Assembly (NCBI RefSeq): GCF_000708755.2
Contig: NZ_JGVU02000007.1
Coordinates: 1-64,000, forward strand
DNA: 64,000 bases
Direction: 5' to 3'
DNA from: Metabacillus indicus LMG 22858
GTDB taxonomy: Bacteria; Bacillota; Bacilli; Bacillales; Bacillaceae
The notes under the pieces were generated by a model, which saw only the letters and a list, made by a program, of their open reading frames with translations, did not search any database and was not told where the DNA came from. Below, one piece after another: positions 16,553-26,966 of this stretch (positions are counted from its first letter, which is position 1; each line of letters starts with the position of its first letter). Position numbers and translations under genes: made by a program.

Positions 16553-18160
16553 TTACTTAAATTCGACCTTTGTCAGGATGTCAGAACCTGTTGGATGCGG
16601 CTTGAAGTTCGTCAGCTTGCTGCTTCCCGCAAGGATTGGCGTAGAGTGCGCAAGCGGAATCCAAGGTGCATCTTCTTTAATGATTTCCTGTGCTTTTTTG
16701 TATAGCTCATTACGTTTTTCCTGGTCAGCATTGGACTGTGCTTCAATCAGAATGTCATGAAGCTCGTCGTTGCTGTAGTACGTGTAGTTGTTGCTGCCGA
16801 TGCTGTCTTTGTCAAGAAGCGTGTAAAGGAAGTTGTCGGCATCACCGTTGTCGCCTGTCCATCCAAGCATGAATGAGTCTGCTTCCCCTTTTGCTGCTTT
16901 GTCAAGGTAAGTAGCCCAGTCGTACGTTTTGATTTCTGCTTCAACACCGATTTTGGCAAAGCTTGATTTGATGACTTCCGCTACTTTCATTCCTTCAGGC
17001 ATATATGGACGAGGAACAGGCATTGCCCAAAGTTCCATTTTAAATCCATCCGGGAAGCCTGCTTCTGCTAGAAGGGCTTTTGCTTTTTCAAGGTCATACG
17101 GGTAAGGCTCAATGTCATCGTTATAGCCTTCAAGTGATGGAGGCATTGGATTTTTCGCAGGCTCTGCAAGTCCGCCGTAGAATGAATCGATAATGCCCTG
17201 CTTGTCAACAGCATGGTTCAGTGCCTGGCGCACAAGCTTGTTGTCAAGCGGCTTGCGGTTTGTTGTCAAACCAACGTAGCCAATGTTCATAGACGGACGT
17301 TCGAACGTCTGAAGGTCGCTGTTGCTTGAAATAGATTTCGTATCAGATGGGTTTACGCCATCCATTAAGTCGATTTCGCCTGTTTGAAGGGCATTTAAGC
17401 GTGCTGAGTTTTCAGGAATCGATTTGAAGATAACCTGATTTAATTTTGGATAGCCTTCCATCCAGTAGTCTTCATTCTTTTCAAGAACGATTCTGTCGTT
17501 TGGCTTCCACTCTACAAATTTGAATGGGCCAGTTCCAACTGGATTTTCTCTGAATTTGTCGCCGTGCTTCTCGATAGCTGCCGGGCTCGCAATGCCGAAA
17601 GGAGACATGGCAAGGTTCTTTAAGAACGGAGCCTGAGGACGTTTTAATGTGAAAACAACTTTATAATCGCCGTCTGCTTTTACTTCTTTAATGACGTGTC
17701 CTTCGTCCTTTTTAAAGCCGCCGAACATTGTGTAGTAAGGGAATTTGTCTGCATCCCCGTTCATCCAGCGTTCAAAGTTGAAGACAACCGCGTCTGCATT
17801 GAAGTCTGTGCCGTCATGGAATTTGACGCCTTCTCTAAGAGTAAGCGTGTAAGTCAGGTTATCCTCTGACACTTCCCATTTCGTTGCAAGGCCTTCCTGT
17901 ACTGTTGTATCCTGTTCACCATAGTTTAAGAGTGTTTCAAAAACGTTGACTGTTACTTTGAAGGCTTCCCCTTCAGTTGTTGTAATCGGATCCAGCGAAG
18001 TAGAGTCACCGCCGCGTCCAAAAACGAGGCTGTCCTGTTTCTTTTCACTGCTTCCGCCGTCGCCGCCTTCTGATGAAGAGCTGTCAGAACTGCAGCCCAT
18101 CAAGGCCGCTGATAAAAGCAGCACAAACATAATTGAGACTAACAGGCTTTTCTTTTTCAC
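16553..18160 (-). CDS. Peptide-binding lipoprotein of ABC transporter (SBP family 5)
   Basis: A 535-residue extracellular solute-binding lipoprotein. The signal peptide ends in the lipobox AALMGCSS, followed by a Ser/Gly/Glu-rich linker. The family 5 signature region WEVSEDNLTYTLTLREGVKFHDG is near residue 92, and the ligand-cleft stretch NPVGTGPFKFVEW follows. It starts at GTG after a GGGGGATG site. It captures peptides and delivers them to the two permeases downstream. The gene is bounded by its own terminator. Confidence 0.93.
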   Translation of the reverse strand: MKKKSLLVSIMFVLLLSAALMGCSSDSSSSEGGDGGSSEKKQDSLVFGRGGDSTSLDPITTTEGEAFKVTVNVFETLLNYGEQDTTVQEGLATKWEVSEDNLTYTLTLREGVKFHDGTDFNADAVVFNFERWMNGDADKFPYYTMFGGFKKDEGHVIKEVKADGDYKVVFTLKRPQAPFLKNLAMSPFGIASPAAIEKHGDKFRENPVGTGPFKFVEWKPNDRIVLEKNEDYWMEGYPKLNQVIFKSIPENSARLNALQTGEIDLMDGVNPSDTKSISSNSDLQTFERPSMNIGYVGLTTNRKPLDNKLVRQALNHAVDKQGIIDSFYGGLAEPAKNPMPPSLEGYNDDIEPYPYDLEKAKALLAEAGFPDGFKMELWAMPVPRPYMPEGMKVAEVIKSSFAKIGVEAEIKTYDWATYLDKAAKGEADSFMLGWTGDNGDADNFLYTLLDKDSIGSNNYTYYSNDELHDILIEAQSNADQEKRNELYKKAQEIIKEDAPWIPLAHSTPILAGSSKLTNFKPHPTGSDILTKVEFK

Positions 18161-18210
18161 GCATACATCCCCCTAATTTCTAGTGATGAATCTATCAATC
18201 ACGTCCCGTG

Positions 18211-19179
18211 TCACTCATACAAGTGACATGCGACATAATGACCTTCTTTAACTTCCTTCCATGCAGGCTTCTTGACCATGCATGGTTCAAAGCATGCCGG
18301 GCACCTCGTGTGAAACGCGCACCCTTTTGGCGGGTCAGACGGGCTAGGAAGATCCCCTTTTAACACAATCTGCTCTTTTACCGCTTCCGGATCAGGCAGC
18401 GGTACAGCGGACAGAAGCGCCTTCGTGTACGGGTGAAGCGGATCTGCATACACCTTTTCACTGTCAGCAAGCTCTACTAAACTCCCTAAATACATAACTC
18501 CGAGTCTGTCACTTATATGGCGGACAACCCCGAGATCATGGGAGATGAAAATATACGTCAGGGAAAATTCCTTCTGCAGATCCTTCAGCAGATTCAGGAT
18601 TTGCGACTGGATGGATACATCAAGGGCAGAGACCGGTTCGTCTGCAATGATGAGCTTCGGATTGGTCATCAGCGCTCTTGCAATCCCGATTCTCTGGCGC
18701 TGACCTCCGCTGAACTGATGCGGATAGCGCTTGCCGTAGGCTTCATCAAGTCCGACAATCCCGAGCATCTCTTTCACCTTTTGGCGGCGCTCTTCTTTAT
18801 TGCCAATTCCGTGGACAATGAGCGGCTCTTCGAGAATTCGTTCTACGGTCATTCTCGGATTCAGAGAAGCATACGGATCCTGGAAAACCATCTGCAGCTC
18901 CCGCCTCATTTTTCTCATTTCCTTGGGAGATTTCGTCAGCAGCTGCTCCTCGCGGAAGGCGACCGAACCGTCAGTCGGTTCAATCAATTTAAGGAGCAGG
19001 CGCCCCATCGTTGATTTGCCGCAGCCGGATTCTCCTACAATCCCTAGGGTTTCTCCTTCGTAAACTTCAAATGACAGGTCATTGACCGCTTTTACCGCTC
19101 CCACTTTTCTGCCGAGCACCCCTCCCGTAATCGGGAAATGCTTCGTGAGCTTTTCTACTTTAAGCAAAGGCTTCGTCAT
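18211..19179 (-). CDS. Peptide ABC transporter ATPase (DppF/OppF family)
   Basis: A 322-residue ATPase: Walker [10 protein letters not shown] near residue 49, signature [15 protein letters not shown] near residue 155, and Walker [13 protein letters not shown]. The C-terminal oligopeptide-transporter extension [20 protein letters not shown] has the cysteines that in related proteins bind an Fe-S cluster. The start overlaps the end of the preceding ATPase gene by 20 bp, which suggests coupled translation. Confidence 0.94.
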   Translation of the reverse strand: MTKPLLKVEKLTKHFPITGGVLGRKVGAVKAVNDLSFEVYEGETLGIVGESGCGKSTMGRLLLKLIEPTDGSVAFREEQLLTKSPKEMRKMRRELQMVFQDPYASLNPRMTVERILEEPLIVHGIGNKEERRQKVKEMLGIVGLDEAYGKRYPHQFSGGQRQRIGIARALMTNPKLIIADEPVSALDVSIQSQILNLLKDLQKEFSLTYIFISHDLGVVRHISDRLGVMYLGSLVELADSEKVYADPLHPYTKALLSAVPLPDPEAVKEQIVLKGDLPSPSDPPKGCAFHTRCPACFEPCMVKKPAWKEVKEGHYVACHLYE

Positions 19180-20197
19180 GCTCTAAAGCCTCCTCTCTCG
19201 CTAAAAAACATCTCGACTGGTGCGAATCCTGCAGTTTATACAGCGGAGGCGAATGCTTCACGCACTCTGCCATCGCATATTCGCAGCGGCCTGCAAACAG
19301 ACAGCCTGTCTGCACGGTGCCCGGACGCGGCACCTGGCCCGAGATGGAATACAGCCGTTCATTTTTCTTCCGGATGTCCGGAACAGATTTCATTAAGCCC
19401 CTTGTGTACGGATGCTTCGGATTTTTAAAGATGGTTTTGACGCTGCCTTCCTCCACAACTTGTCCGGCATACATGACCATGACGCGGTCGCACATTTCCG
19501 CCACAACTCCGAGGTCATGTGTGATAAAGACAATCGAGGTCTCCATTTTTTTGTTCAGATCCTTCATCAGCTTCAGGATCTGAGCCTGAATCGTCACATC
19601 AAGCGCCGTTGTCGGTTCATCTGCAATCAGCACCTTCGGATCGCAGATCATCGCCATGGCAATCATGACGCGCTGCCTCATTCCGCCTGAAAGCTGATGC
19701 GGATACTCCCCGTACAGCTCTTCAGGGCGAGGCAGGCCGACAAGCTTTAAAATTTGAATTGCTCGCTCTTTCGCCTGTTTTTTCGTCAGGCTTAAATGAA
19801 CGCGTAGAGACTCTTCAAGCTGGTTTCCGATTTTAAACAGCGGATTAAGAGACGTCATCGGCTCCTGAAAAACCATCGCCAGTTCATTTCCCCGCAGTTT
19901 GCGCAGCGATTTTTCGTTCAGCTTCAGCAGATCTTTTCCCTGAAACAGGATCTCACCTGAAAGCTTTGAAGTTTTTTTGGGCAGCAGCCCCATAATGGAT
20001 AGGGAGGTTACGCTCTTTCCGCAGCCGGATTCCCCGACAATTCCGAGAACTTCCCCTTTATGTACGTCAAACCTGATCGAATCAACGACACGCGTTTCTT
20101 CTTTTCCCTGCAGGAACGTAATGCTCAAATCTTTGATTTCTAAAATCTTTTCCCGCGACAGACCGCTCACCCCCAGTTTGGACACCCTAAACAGCAT
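19160..20197 (-). CDS. Peptide ABC transporter ATPase (DppD/OppD family)
   Basis: The first gene of the operon, up to 345 residues: Walker [10 protein letters not shown], signature LSGGMRQRVMIAMAM, Walker B VLIADEPTTALD, and the C-terminal GQVPRPGTVQTGCLFAGRC extension of peptide transporter ATPases. The start is uncertain. The ATG at 20197 has no ribosome site. A GGGGGTGA sequence sits just before a CTG at 20161 (giving SREKILEIKDL), and GTG codons lie in between. Homologues usually begin close to the ILEIKDL segment, which favours a start nearer 20161. Confidence 0.92.
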   Translation of the reverse strand: MLFRVSKLGVSGLSREKILEIKDLSITFLQGKEETRVVDSIRFDVHKGEVLGIVGESGCGKSVTSLSIMGLLPKKTSKLSGEILFQGKDLLKLNEKSLRKLRGNELAMVFQEPMTSLNPLFKIGNQLEESLRVHLSLTKKQAKERAIQILKLVGLPRPEELYGEYPHQLSGGMRQRVMIAMAMICDPKVLIADEPTTALDVTIQAQILKLMKDLNKKMETSIVFITHDLGVVAEMCDRVMVMYAGQVVEEGSVKTIFKNPKHPYTRGLMKSVPDIRKKNERLYSISGQVPRPGTVQTGCLFAGRCEYAMAECVKHSPPLYKLQDSHQSRCFLAREEALEHDEAFA

Positions 20198-20386
20198 ATG
20201 AAGCCGGATGACCCGCTATGTCATGTTATTTCTGTAAGATACTATTAAAACTACTTAAAATTTGGATATGTACAAATTATAGACTAAAAATTCTAAATAT
20301 TAAAATAGTTCATTCTTCCTATTTCCACCCGTTCCTATCTTTTCCAAAAGGCGGTGAATAAGGTCTTATTCATGTCATTTGAAGCA

Positions 20387-20426
20387 TAAAAAATAAGCAA
20401 TCCGCAAAGGACTGCTTATTTTTACT
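20387..20426. terminator. Terminator of ygaD
   Basis: AATAAGCA and TGCTTATT with inner TCC/GGA pairs form a stem flanked by A-runs and T-runs on both sides. It lies about 60 bp beyond ygaD and upstream of the peptide operon. The remaining ~190 bp to the first operon gene are AT-rich, with a likely minus-strand TATAAT near 20280. Confidence 0.8.
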
Positions 20427-20483
20427 TAATTTAGCATTTTATATCTGCTGAAAAGTATTTTTATTATGATAGAAAAATATGGG

Positions 20484-22226
20484 CTAATCCAGCTGCTGAA
20501 TCTGGAACAGAGCAAAATAGTGGCCCTGTTTTTCCATTAATTCGGCGTGGGTGCCTTCTTCAACAATCTTCCCGTTTTCCATTACGACAATCTTATCGGC
20601 ATGTGTGATGGTCGACAGTCTGTGGGCGACAATGAAGGTCGTTCTGTCCTCAGCAAGCTTCTCAAGAGCTTCCTGAATCAGATGTTCGCTTTCAAGGTCC
20701 AGTGCAGAGGTTGCTTCATCAAGGACAAGAATCGGCGGATTTTTCAAAAAGACCCTCGCAATGGCAAGGCGCTGCTTCTGCCCTCCCGAAAGCTTGACTC
20801 CGCGCTCGCCAACCTTTGTGTTATAGCCTTCCGGAAAACCAAGGATAAAATCGTGTGCATTCGCAGCTTTTGCCGCTTCAAACACTTCTTCATCGCTAGC
20901 TCCCGGTTTCCCGATCAGGATATTTTCTTTAACAGTCTGGCTGAATAAGAACGTATCCTGAAGCACCATCCCGATCTGATCTCTCAGACTTTGAGCGCGG
21001 TATTCCCGGATGTCTGTGCCGTCAAGGAGAATCCTGCCCTCGGTTACATCGTAAAACCGCGGGATCAGACTGATGAATGTCGACTTTCCGCCGCCGCTCA
21101 TTCCAACAAGCGCAACGGTTTCTCCCCTGTTCACCTCAAGCGATACGTCTTCAAGAATCATCGGTTCCTTCTCATCGTATTTGAAGGAAACATGGTCAAA
21201 CTTAATGGTGCCGCTGATGTCTTTGGCTTCCTTCGCATCGCGCTTGTCTGTAATATCGTATTTTTCATCAATCAGCTCAAACACGCGGTCCATAGAAGCA
21301 AGAGCCTGCGTCAGCGTTGTGGAAGATGTCACAAGACGTCTCAGCGGATTGTAAAGCTGATCAATGTAGGCGATAAACGCCACCATAGTTCCGACTGTCA
21401 TGTTCCCGTGAATGACCTGGTAAGCTGCAAAAGCAATGACTAGCAGCGGTGCAACGTCAGTAATCGTATTCACCACGGCAAAGGTCTTTGCGTTCCAGCT
21501 AGTATGGTCAATGGCTTTGCTTAAAAAGTTATGGTTTTCCTTATCGAACTCTTTTTGTTCATGATCTTCAATCGCAAAGCTCCGAATGACAGGCATCCCC
21601 TGCACTCTTTCGTGGAGATGGCCCTGAACCTGTGCAAGCGCCTGCGATCTCACTCTTGTCAGATGTCTCAGTCTTCCATAGAAATATTTCACCGAAAAAC
21701 CGTACAGCGGGAAAAGCACAATGGATACTAGTGTCAATTTAATATCCATCGTGAACATGATGATGACGGCAATGACAATCGTAAAAATATCAAGCCATAC
21801 ATTCATCAGCCCGGTGATGACAAAGTTTTTCGTCTGCTCCACATCATTGATGACGCGGGAAATAATCTCTCCCGCTCTTGTATTCGCATAATAGCGCAGA
21901 CTCAGTTTTTGAAGATGGGTGAACAAACTGTCCCTTATATCATAGAGGATTTTGCTGCCTGTCCACTGCGCAAAATACTGTCTGTAATATTCAATCGGCG
22001 GTCTTACAATCAGGAAAATTGCAAACATAATGCCCATGATCGCGAACAGCTTTCCCGTTTTTTCATCAGCGGACATGTTGCCGCCGAGAATGTCATCTAC
22101 TACATATTTAAGAAGCAGGGGCGTAAGAAGAGGTATGGAAAATTTTATGATTCCAATTGCGATTGTCCCTGCAATCTGCCATTTGTAGGGTTTAACAAAT
22201 TTCATGTAGCGTTTAACTGAACTCAA
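20484..22226 (-). CDS. ygaD: ABC multidrug-type exporter YgaD
   Basis: A 580-residue half-transporter of the MsbA/LmrA kind: six membrane helices in the first ~310 residues, then an ATPase domain with Walker [10 protein letters not shown], signature [15 protein letters not shown] and Walker [13 protein letters not shown]. It should act as a homodimer in the membrane; the substrate is unknown. The start was set at TTG 22226 because a GGGGGAG site lies eight bases upstream, whereas the ATG at 22247 has none. Position next to ygaC and ygaB matches B. subtilis. Confidence 0.93.
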   Translation of the reverse strand: MSSVKRYMKFVKPYKWQIAGTIAIGIIKFSIPLLTPLLLKYVVDDILGGNMSADEKTGKLFAIMGIMFAIFLIVRPPIEYYRQYFAQWTGSKILYDIRDSLFTHLQKLSLRYYANTRAGEIISRVINDVEQTKNFVITGLMNVWLDIFTIVIAVIIMFTMDIKLTLVSIVLFPLYGFSVKYFYGRLRHLTRVRSQALAQVQGHLHERVQGMPVIRSFAIEDHEQKEFDKENHNFLSKAIDHTSWNAKTFAVVNTITDVAPLLVIAFAAYQVIHGNMTVGTMVAFIAYIDQLYNPLRRLVTSSTTLTQALASMDRVFELIDEKYDITDKRDAKEAKDISGTIKFDHVSFKYDEKEPMILEDVSLEVNRGETVALVGMSGGGKSTFISLIPRFYDVTEGRILLDGTDIREYRAQSLRDQIGMVLQDTFLFSQTVKENILIGKPGASDEEVFEAAKAANAHDFILGFPEGYNTKVGERGVKLSGGQKQRLAIARVFLKNPPILVLDEATSALDLESEHLIQEALEKLAEDRTTFIVAHRLSTITHADKIVVMENGKIVEEGTHAELMEKQGHYFALFQIQQLD

Positions 22227-22297
22227 GGTTTTGTCTCCCCCTCTCATTTCTTTTTATTTTGTGCTTTTACGCGCGGTTCATGCCGACCCCATGCAGA

Positions 22298-22327
22298 AAG
22301 AGCCTGCTTTAGAAAACAGGCTCTTAA
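22298..22327 (-). terminator. Weak terminator after ygaC
   Basis: The stem AAGAGCCTG / CAGGCTCTT has a ~10-nt loop but only an imperfect T-rich tail on the minus strand (TCTTTCT), so partial read-through into ygaD is plausible. Confidence 0.5.
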
Positions 22328-22357
22328 AAAACAACCCATTCATTTGTCTTGTGCTTG

Positions 22358-22888
22358 TCATTTCACATGTGTCAGATAGCGCTCATACCACTCATCGATA
22401 AAGTCAGGCGAGAAAGGACCTTTCCTTTGCCTGATCCAGCGAAGCAGCTTCTCAAGATTGCTTTTTAAAATCAAGTCGATCACATTCGGATAATTCATTT
22501 TCTTACGGTGATATTCGTACTCATCTTCATCAAGAATGATGTACGTCATATCGGGAAAAATTTTCACATCCAGGTCATAGTCAATATATTTAAGGGCTTC
22601 ATCATCCCATGCAAATGGCGAACTGATGTTGCAGTAATAGTAGATTCCGTCTTCCCGGATCATGCCGATTACATTGAACCAGTATTTTGTATGAAAGTAA
22701 CAGATGGCCGGCTCCCGGGTAATCCACGTTCTTCCGTCGGATTCCGTTACGATCGTCCGGTCGTTTCCGCCGATGATGCAGTGTCCGCTTGCCTTCAGGA
22801 CAGTGGTTTCATCCCAGATTCTGTGGATATGCCCGTCATGTTTGTAACTATGTATCTGTATGCTGTCTCCTTCCTTGGGAAATCCCAT
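22358..22888 (-). CDS. ygaC: YgaC, DUF402 nucleoside di/triphosphatase family
   Basis: A 176-residue protein of the UPF0374/DUF402 family, whose characterised members hydrolyse nucleoside tri- and diphosphates. The family core is visible: [24 protein letters not shown], then [11 protein letters not shown] and [11 protein letters not shown], whose acidic residues bind divalent metal. The length equals B. subtilis YgaC. A GGGG ribosome site precedes the ATG. It lies in the conserved order ygaB-ygaC-ygaD on one strand. Confidence 0.92.
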   Translation of the reverse strand: MGFPKEGDSIQIHSYKHDGHIHRIWDETTVLKASGHCIIGGNDRTIVTESDGRTWITREPAICYFHTKYWFNVIGMIREDGIYYYCNISSPFAWDDEALKYIDYDLDVKIFPDMTYIILDEDEYEYHRKKMNYPNVIDLILKSNLEKLLRWIRQRKGPFSPDFIDEWYERYLTHVK

Positions 22889-23027
22889 TTTGCTCCCCTA
22901 CTTTCTATATCGCCGCTCCGCAAATAAGCAAAGATTGTCAACTTTTCGTTTTTACCATTATACCGCCTGCCGTTTAAAAAAGAAAATAAAAGAGCCGCCC
23001 GTGTTTGCCGGAGACTCTTCTGGTCGG

Positions 23028-23285
23028 TTACTTATGCAGAGGCTCCCTGATCTGATACGACCGGATGACCTCCTCTGTCTGTTTTTGAAAAACCTTCTGA
23101 ATGGACTGCAGCTCTTCCTTCATAATCTCAATCTCCTCCTGAATCTCCCCGCACGCCTCACCCGGGAGATTGTTCAGCTGCTCTTTCAGCTCCTGGCATC
23201 TCTCAATCTCTCCCTGAAGATACAGCAGCTTATCCATTGTCTCAAGCTGGCGGCCCACCAATGCATCAAAATCCTTCAAGTTCAT
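23028..23285 (-). CDS. ygaB: YgaB family coiled-coil protein
   Basis: An 85-residue, highly charged, helical protein, predicted coiled coil over most of its length (leucine and glutamate heptad-like spacing in LETMDKLLYLQGEIERCQEL). Two cysteines lie near the middle. The function is unknown. The start was set at the ATG at 23285, five bases after GGAGG; the GTG two codons earlier overlaps the ribosome site. A weak hairpin followed by TTTTATTTT (about 22987-23022) ends the gene. Confidence 0.82.
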   Translation of the reverse strand: MNLKDFDALVGRQLETMDKLLYLQGEIERCQELKEQLNNLPGEACGEIQEEIEIMKEELQSIQKVFQKQTEEVIRSYQIREPLHK

Positions 23286-23477
23286 TTGCACCTCCGCTTA
23301 TTTGTCCGCTATACCAATTCGGTTTTTAAAACGGTTCTCCTTTGACTTTATCTGTTGAGGAATCAGAGGTTTTGTCGGAAAAATTCAGGCGGGCTCAGCA
23401 CATTCTATGCGCTTTAACTGGTTTGCCGGTCATAAAATAGGGGAATTGGATAAAAGTTCTAATGCTATTTAAAGGAG

Positions 23478-24041
23478 ATGAGCCGCTCTTTGATTTCCCT
23501 TCTCTTTTTAGTGATCACCGTCAGCTGGATGGCTGAATTCATTCTTTTCCGGAACAGGGGAACTTCTGAGGGCGAAATGCAGGAAAGGCGGTCCTATCCT
23601 TTTTTGCTTTTCGTCATTGCCCTCACCATTTCAATGGCTGTTCTAATGAGGGAATGGAACATCTTTTATGTCGGCAGCACCCTTGTTCATGCGGCAGGCA
23701 TTGTTCTATATGCATCAGGGGTTCTTCTGAGATACTGGGGTATTTTTCACCTGAAAGAGCAGTTTACCCGCCATGTATCATTCCGGCAGGGAGATGCGCT
23801 TGTCAGCTCCGGCCCGTACCGCAGGCTGAGGCATCCTCTCTATACAGGACTCCTGCTCATTATCATCGGCATATGCCTTTCTCTCGGCAATGCTGTGCTT
23901 GCAGGCGCAGGGGGGACAGCCGCCGCACTTGGCCTGCTTAAACGGATTCGAATTGAAGAAAAGATGCTGATTGAAGCTTACGGAGAGGAATACCGGAGCT
24001 GGGCAGAGAAAAGATACCGCCTTGTTCCGCCTATATATTAA
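23478..24041 (+). CDS. Isoprenylcysteine carboxyl methyltransferase family protein
   Basis: A 187-residue membrane methyltransferase of the ICMT/PEMT type, with about four hydrophobic segments. The SAM-binding C-terminal signature is RHPLYTGLLLIIIGICLSLG followed by RIRIEEKMLIEAYGEEYRSWAEKRYRLVP. Bacteria lack prenylated CaaX proteins, so the natural acceptor is something else. It lies only 21 bp upstream of a carotenoid-type desaturase, hinting at a carboxyl group on a terpenoid. AAAGGAG abuts the ATG at 23478, so TTG at 23490 may be the real start. Confidence 0.85.
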   Translation: MSRSLISLLFLVITVSWMAEFILFRNRGTSEGEMQERRSYPFLLFVIALTISMAVLMREWNIFYVGSTLVHAAGIVLYASGVLLRYWGIFHLKEQFTRHVSFRQGDALVSSGPYRRLRHPLYTGLLLIIIGICLSLGNAVLAGAGGTAAALGLLKRIRIEEKMLIEAYGEEYRSWAEKRYRLVPPIY

Positions 24042-24062
24042 CCATTACCTGGAGGTGCTTGC

Positions 24063-25571
24063 ATGTTAAATCAGAAAAAGAAAGCCGTTGTAGTCGGAGC
24101 AGGACTTGGAGGCATGTCTGCTGCAATCAGACTATCGGCAGACGGCTATGATGTGACCGTTTTAGAGAAAAACAGCAATGTCGGAGGCAAGCTAAACCGC
24201 AGGTCCGGGAAAGGCTTCACGTTTGATACTGGCCCTTCCATCCTGACAATGCCGTGGGTGCTCGAGAAGCTCTTTAAAAGCGTCAACAGGCACCTTGAAG
24301 ATTACATATCTGTTGTACGTGTCGAACCGCAGTGGCGCACTTTTTTCGAAGACGGCACGTCCATTGATGTATCAAGCGACCTGCCGACGATGATTGCCGA
24401 GATGGCAAAGGTGTCGAATGAACCGCACGGCAGCATGAGCAGCCTCCTTTCCTACAGCGAAAAAATGTATGACCTCTGTCTGAAAAGCTTTTACAAATAC
24501 AGCCTTGAAGACCTGAAAGATCTGAAAAAACACCATACCCTGAAAGACTTGATGGCGATGGATCCGCTGAGCACGGTTGCAGATGGAACAGAGAAATACC
24601 TTGATTCAAAGCACCTGCAGCAGCTCTTCAACTTCTTTGTCATGTACGTCGGTTCAAACCCATACTCCGCGCCGGCCATATTGAATCAGCTGATCTATGT
24701 ACAGCTCGGCCTAGGCATTCACTACGTAAAAGGCGGAATGTACGAAATCGCAGAAGGTATGAAAAAAGTCATGGACGAACTGAGAATCGAAGTGAAAACA
24801 GACACACCTGTTGCCCACCTTGAGCTCGAAGGCAAAAAAGTGACGGGCGTTGTGACAGAGAGCGGGGATGTCTACCGCGCCGATGTCGTTATTTCAAACC
24901 TGGAAGCCATTCCTGCCTACCGGAACCTTGCTCCGTCAACCGGAGAAGTAAAGCGTGAAGTGAAAAAGCTCGGCAAGTCATTCATCCCGAGCGTATCCGG
25001 ACTCGTGCTTCTGCTTGGAACAGACCGGAAGTTTGAAAACTTAAAACACCACAACTTCTTCTTCTCAGAAGATCCGAAAAAAGAATTCCAGCAAATTTTT
25101 GATCAGGGAGTACCCGCAGATGACCCAACCATCTACATCGGCATCTCTGCAAGGTCCGACGCAAGCCAGGCTCCTGAAGGAAAAGACAACCTCTTTGTGC
25201 TGACGCACGTGCCTCCTCTTAAAGAAGGAGCAAAAACAAGCATCGACTGGGACGAATACAGAGAACTTGTCCTGAACAAACTCGAGCGGATGGGCATGAC
25301 CGGACTCCGGGACTCCATCGAATTCGAATACCGCTTTACCCCTGAGAACCTTGAAGAGCTTTACGGTCCAAACGGCGGATCCATCTACGGAGTCGCATCT
25401 GATAAGAAGAAAAACAGCGGATTCAAAATCCCGTCCAAAAGCCAGCTGTACGAAGGCCTGTACTTCGTCGGCGGCTCAACCCACCCCGGCGGAGGCGTGC
25501 CGATGGTCACCCTCTCCGGCCAGCTGACAGCGGATTTGATTAAAGAGAATGAGCTTGCTGCTGTGAAATAG
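24063..25571 (+). CDS. Phytoene desaturase (CrtI/CrtN/CrtP) family FAD oxidoreductase
   Basis: A 502-residue FAD enzyme. The N-terminal dinucleotide-binding motif is VVGAGLGGMSAAIRLSADGYDVTVLEKN, the substrate region contains GKGFTFDTGPSILTMPWV, and the C-terminal FAD motif is LYFVGGSTHPGGGVPMVTLSGQ. These define the carotenoid desaturase/oxygenase family. Whether it desaturates (CrtN-like) or oxidises a terminal methyl (CrtP-like) cannot be read from the sequence. GGAGGTG precedes the ATG. It forms a two-gene unit with the methyltransferase and is followed by a strong terminator. No crtM-type synthase lies in the window. Confidence 0.93.
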   Translation: MLNQKKKAVVVGAGLGGMSAAIRLSADGYDVTVLEKNSNVGGKLNRRSGKGFTFDTGPSILTMPWVLEKLFKSVNRHLEDYISVVRVEPQWRTFFEDGTSIDVSSDLPTMIAEMAKVSNEPHGSMSSLLSYSEKMYDLCLKSFYKYSLEDLKDLKKHHTLKDLMAMDPLSTVADGTEKYLDSKHLQQLFNFFVMYVGSNPYSAPAILNQLIYVQLGLGIHYVKGGMYEIAEGMKKVMDELRIEVKTDTPVAHLELEGKKVTGVVTESGDVYRADVVISNLEAIPAYRNLAPSTGEVKREVKKLGKSFIPSVSGLVLLLGTDRKFENLKHHNFFFSEDPKKEFQQIFDQGVPADDPTIYIGISARSDASQAPEGKDNLFVLTHVPPLKEGAKTSIDWDEYRELVLNKLERMGMTGLRDSIEFEYRFTPENLEELYGPNGGSIYGVASDKKKNSGFKIPSKSQLYEGLYFVGGSTHPGGGVPMVTLSGQLTADLIKENELAAVK

Positions 25572-25633
25572 GTTATCTCAGAGATCTAACATTTTCAAAA
25601 TTTACGAATCCCATCCAGCTAAATTTCCTATCA

Positions 25634-25667
25634 AAAAGAGCGCATAAGATATCATGCGCTCTTTTTT
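25634..25667 (+). terminator. Terminator of the desaturase gene
   Basis: The stem AAAGAGCGCAT / ATGCGCTCTTTT is followed by T residues. Confidence 0.92.
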
Positions 25668-25808
25668 GATGAAATTATTAGCTTTAAAACTGTCCCCTAC
25701 ACCCCAGACTGTTTCGATTTGTTCGCTTATGCAACCTGAAATTTGTATGTAATGATCATTTTATTTTTGAATTTGTAGATTGTTGCCTAACTTACATCCA
25801 GCTATTAG

Positions 25809-26789
25809 CTAATCTCTTTCCTGAATAACTTTAGAAATAATATCTATACGATTTGTCCAGATCCCACCAGTATATCCTTTTGGCAGACGCTCTAAATCTT
25901 GTTCTTCATCAAACCCTTCTGACCATCCGCCACTACCGGCAACTAAGATAACTCTCGTACCGACACTATCCATTCTATTGAGGAATTTGTCTGAACTCCC
26001 CCACAAGTAAGAAAAATAAGTTTCTGGTATGTGTAACTGCGTATTTTCACACGCCGCTGGAATATAGCCAGTCCAGCCGGCTGCTATATATGTGAGCAGG
26101 CAGCTTTTCAATGTTTCTTTGGACATTACACGCATGTCTGGTATGGCTTCTTTTAGGGTAGCAATAGGCTGATCACCGCCGTATGCTGAAAGATGTTCTA
26201 ACCTATTATCAGGATATTTTGAGAGATAATCTGCTAGTTGACTTCCTTCTTTTGGATCATCGCTTTTAATGTGAATAAGAAAAGATCCGTTTGGAAACTC
26301 TTCCAGTACCTCATCGAGTGTATGTATTAACCCTACTCCTTTGCCCCGAAAAGGAAAAGATTTTCCGTTGTCAGCGGTATATCCGTATCCTGCATCCAGC
26401 TGTTTCAATTCTTCCATCGTATGTTCCCGAGTGGTGCCCTTACCATCCGTTCTACAATCAAGAGTCCAATCATGGAAAATCGCAAACTCTCCATCTAAAG
26501 TAGGTTGGACATCAATTTCAACGATGTCTGCGCCCCCTTCAAATGCCGCTTTTATAGAAGGAATGGTATTCTCGAGATATGGATGATCTGGTTCGTACAT
26601 TCTTTCCGCCGTACAGGTTTCTGCCGTTATCCCCTCCATGCGAAAGGTCTGTCCTAATCCTCGATGCGCTAAAAGCATAGGCTCGCCACTACGTTCCTTT
26701 GTAAAAAGTGAACTATTATTTACAAACATAAACAAAGCCAGTAATAGTAAAATGAATAAAGTTCTTTTTGCAATTTTTTTAACGTTCAC
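25809..26789 (-). CDS. Glycerophosphodiester phosphodiesterase family protein
   Basis: A 326-residue GDPD-fold enzyme anchored by an N-terminal membrane helix (residues 10-27), so the catalytic part is outside the cell. Metal and catalytic residues are in LLAHRGLG (first His), the ENT of YLENTIPS, VEIDVQPTLDGEFAIFHDWTLD (Glu, Asp, second His) and the HIKSDD stretch. The family cleaves glycerophosphodiesters or lipoteichoic-type polymers. The C-terminal half has an unusually long insertion. The gene is more AT-rich than the flanking yga genes, in line with an acquired region. Confidence 0.85.
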   Translation of the reverse strand: MNVKKIAKRTLFILLLLALFMFVNNSSLFTKERSGEPMLLAHRGLGQTFRMEGITAETCTAERMYEPDHPYLENTIPSIKAAFEGGADIVEIDVQPTLDGEFAIFHDWTLDCRTDGKGTTREHTMEELKQLDAGYGYTADNGKSFPFRGKGVGLIHTLDEVLEEFPNGSFLIHIKSDDPKEGSQLADYLSKYPDNRLEHLSAYGGDQPIATLKEAIPDMRVMSKETLKSCLLTYIAAGWTGYIPAACENTQLHIPETYFSYLWGSSDKFLNRMDSVGTRVILVAGSGGWSEGFDEEQDLERLPKGYTGGIWTNRIDIISKVIQERD

Positions 26790-26966
26790 TTGATTATATT
26801 CCCCTCATTTATATGATAAGAGTTGTCGAGAGCAAAATGACCTCAATAGCTGGAATAATAAACAATAATCATTTTTCGTCATACAAAAGGAGAATACGAT
26901 TAGCTCCTTTATCGATTAACAACAATCCTTGAGCAGTTTGCTAAAACTTTGCGAGTGATGATTTAA

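Noticed and set aside
16577-18176. Short plus-strand frames opposite the peptide-transport genes
   Set aside because: All lie antisense to well-supported genes and none has a ribosome site or family motif.
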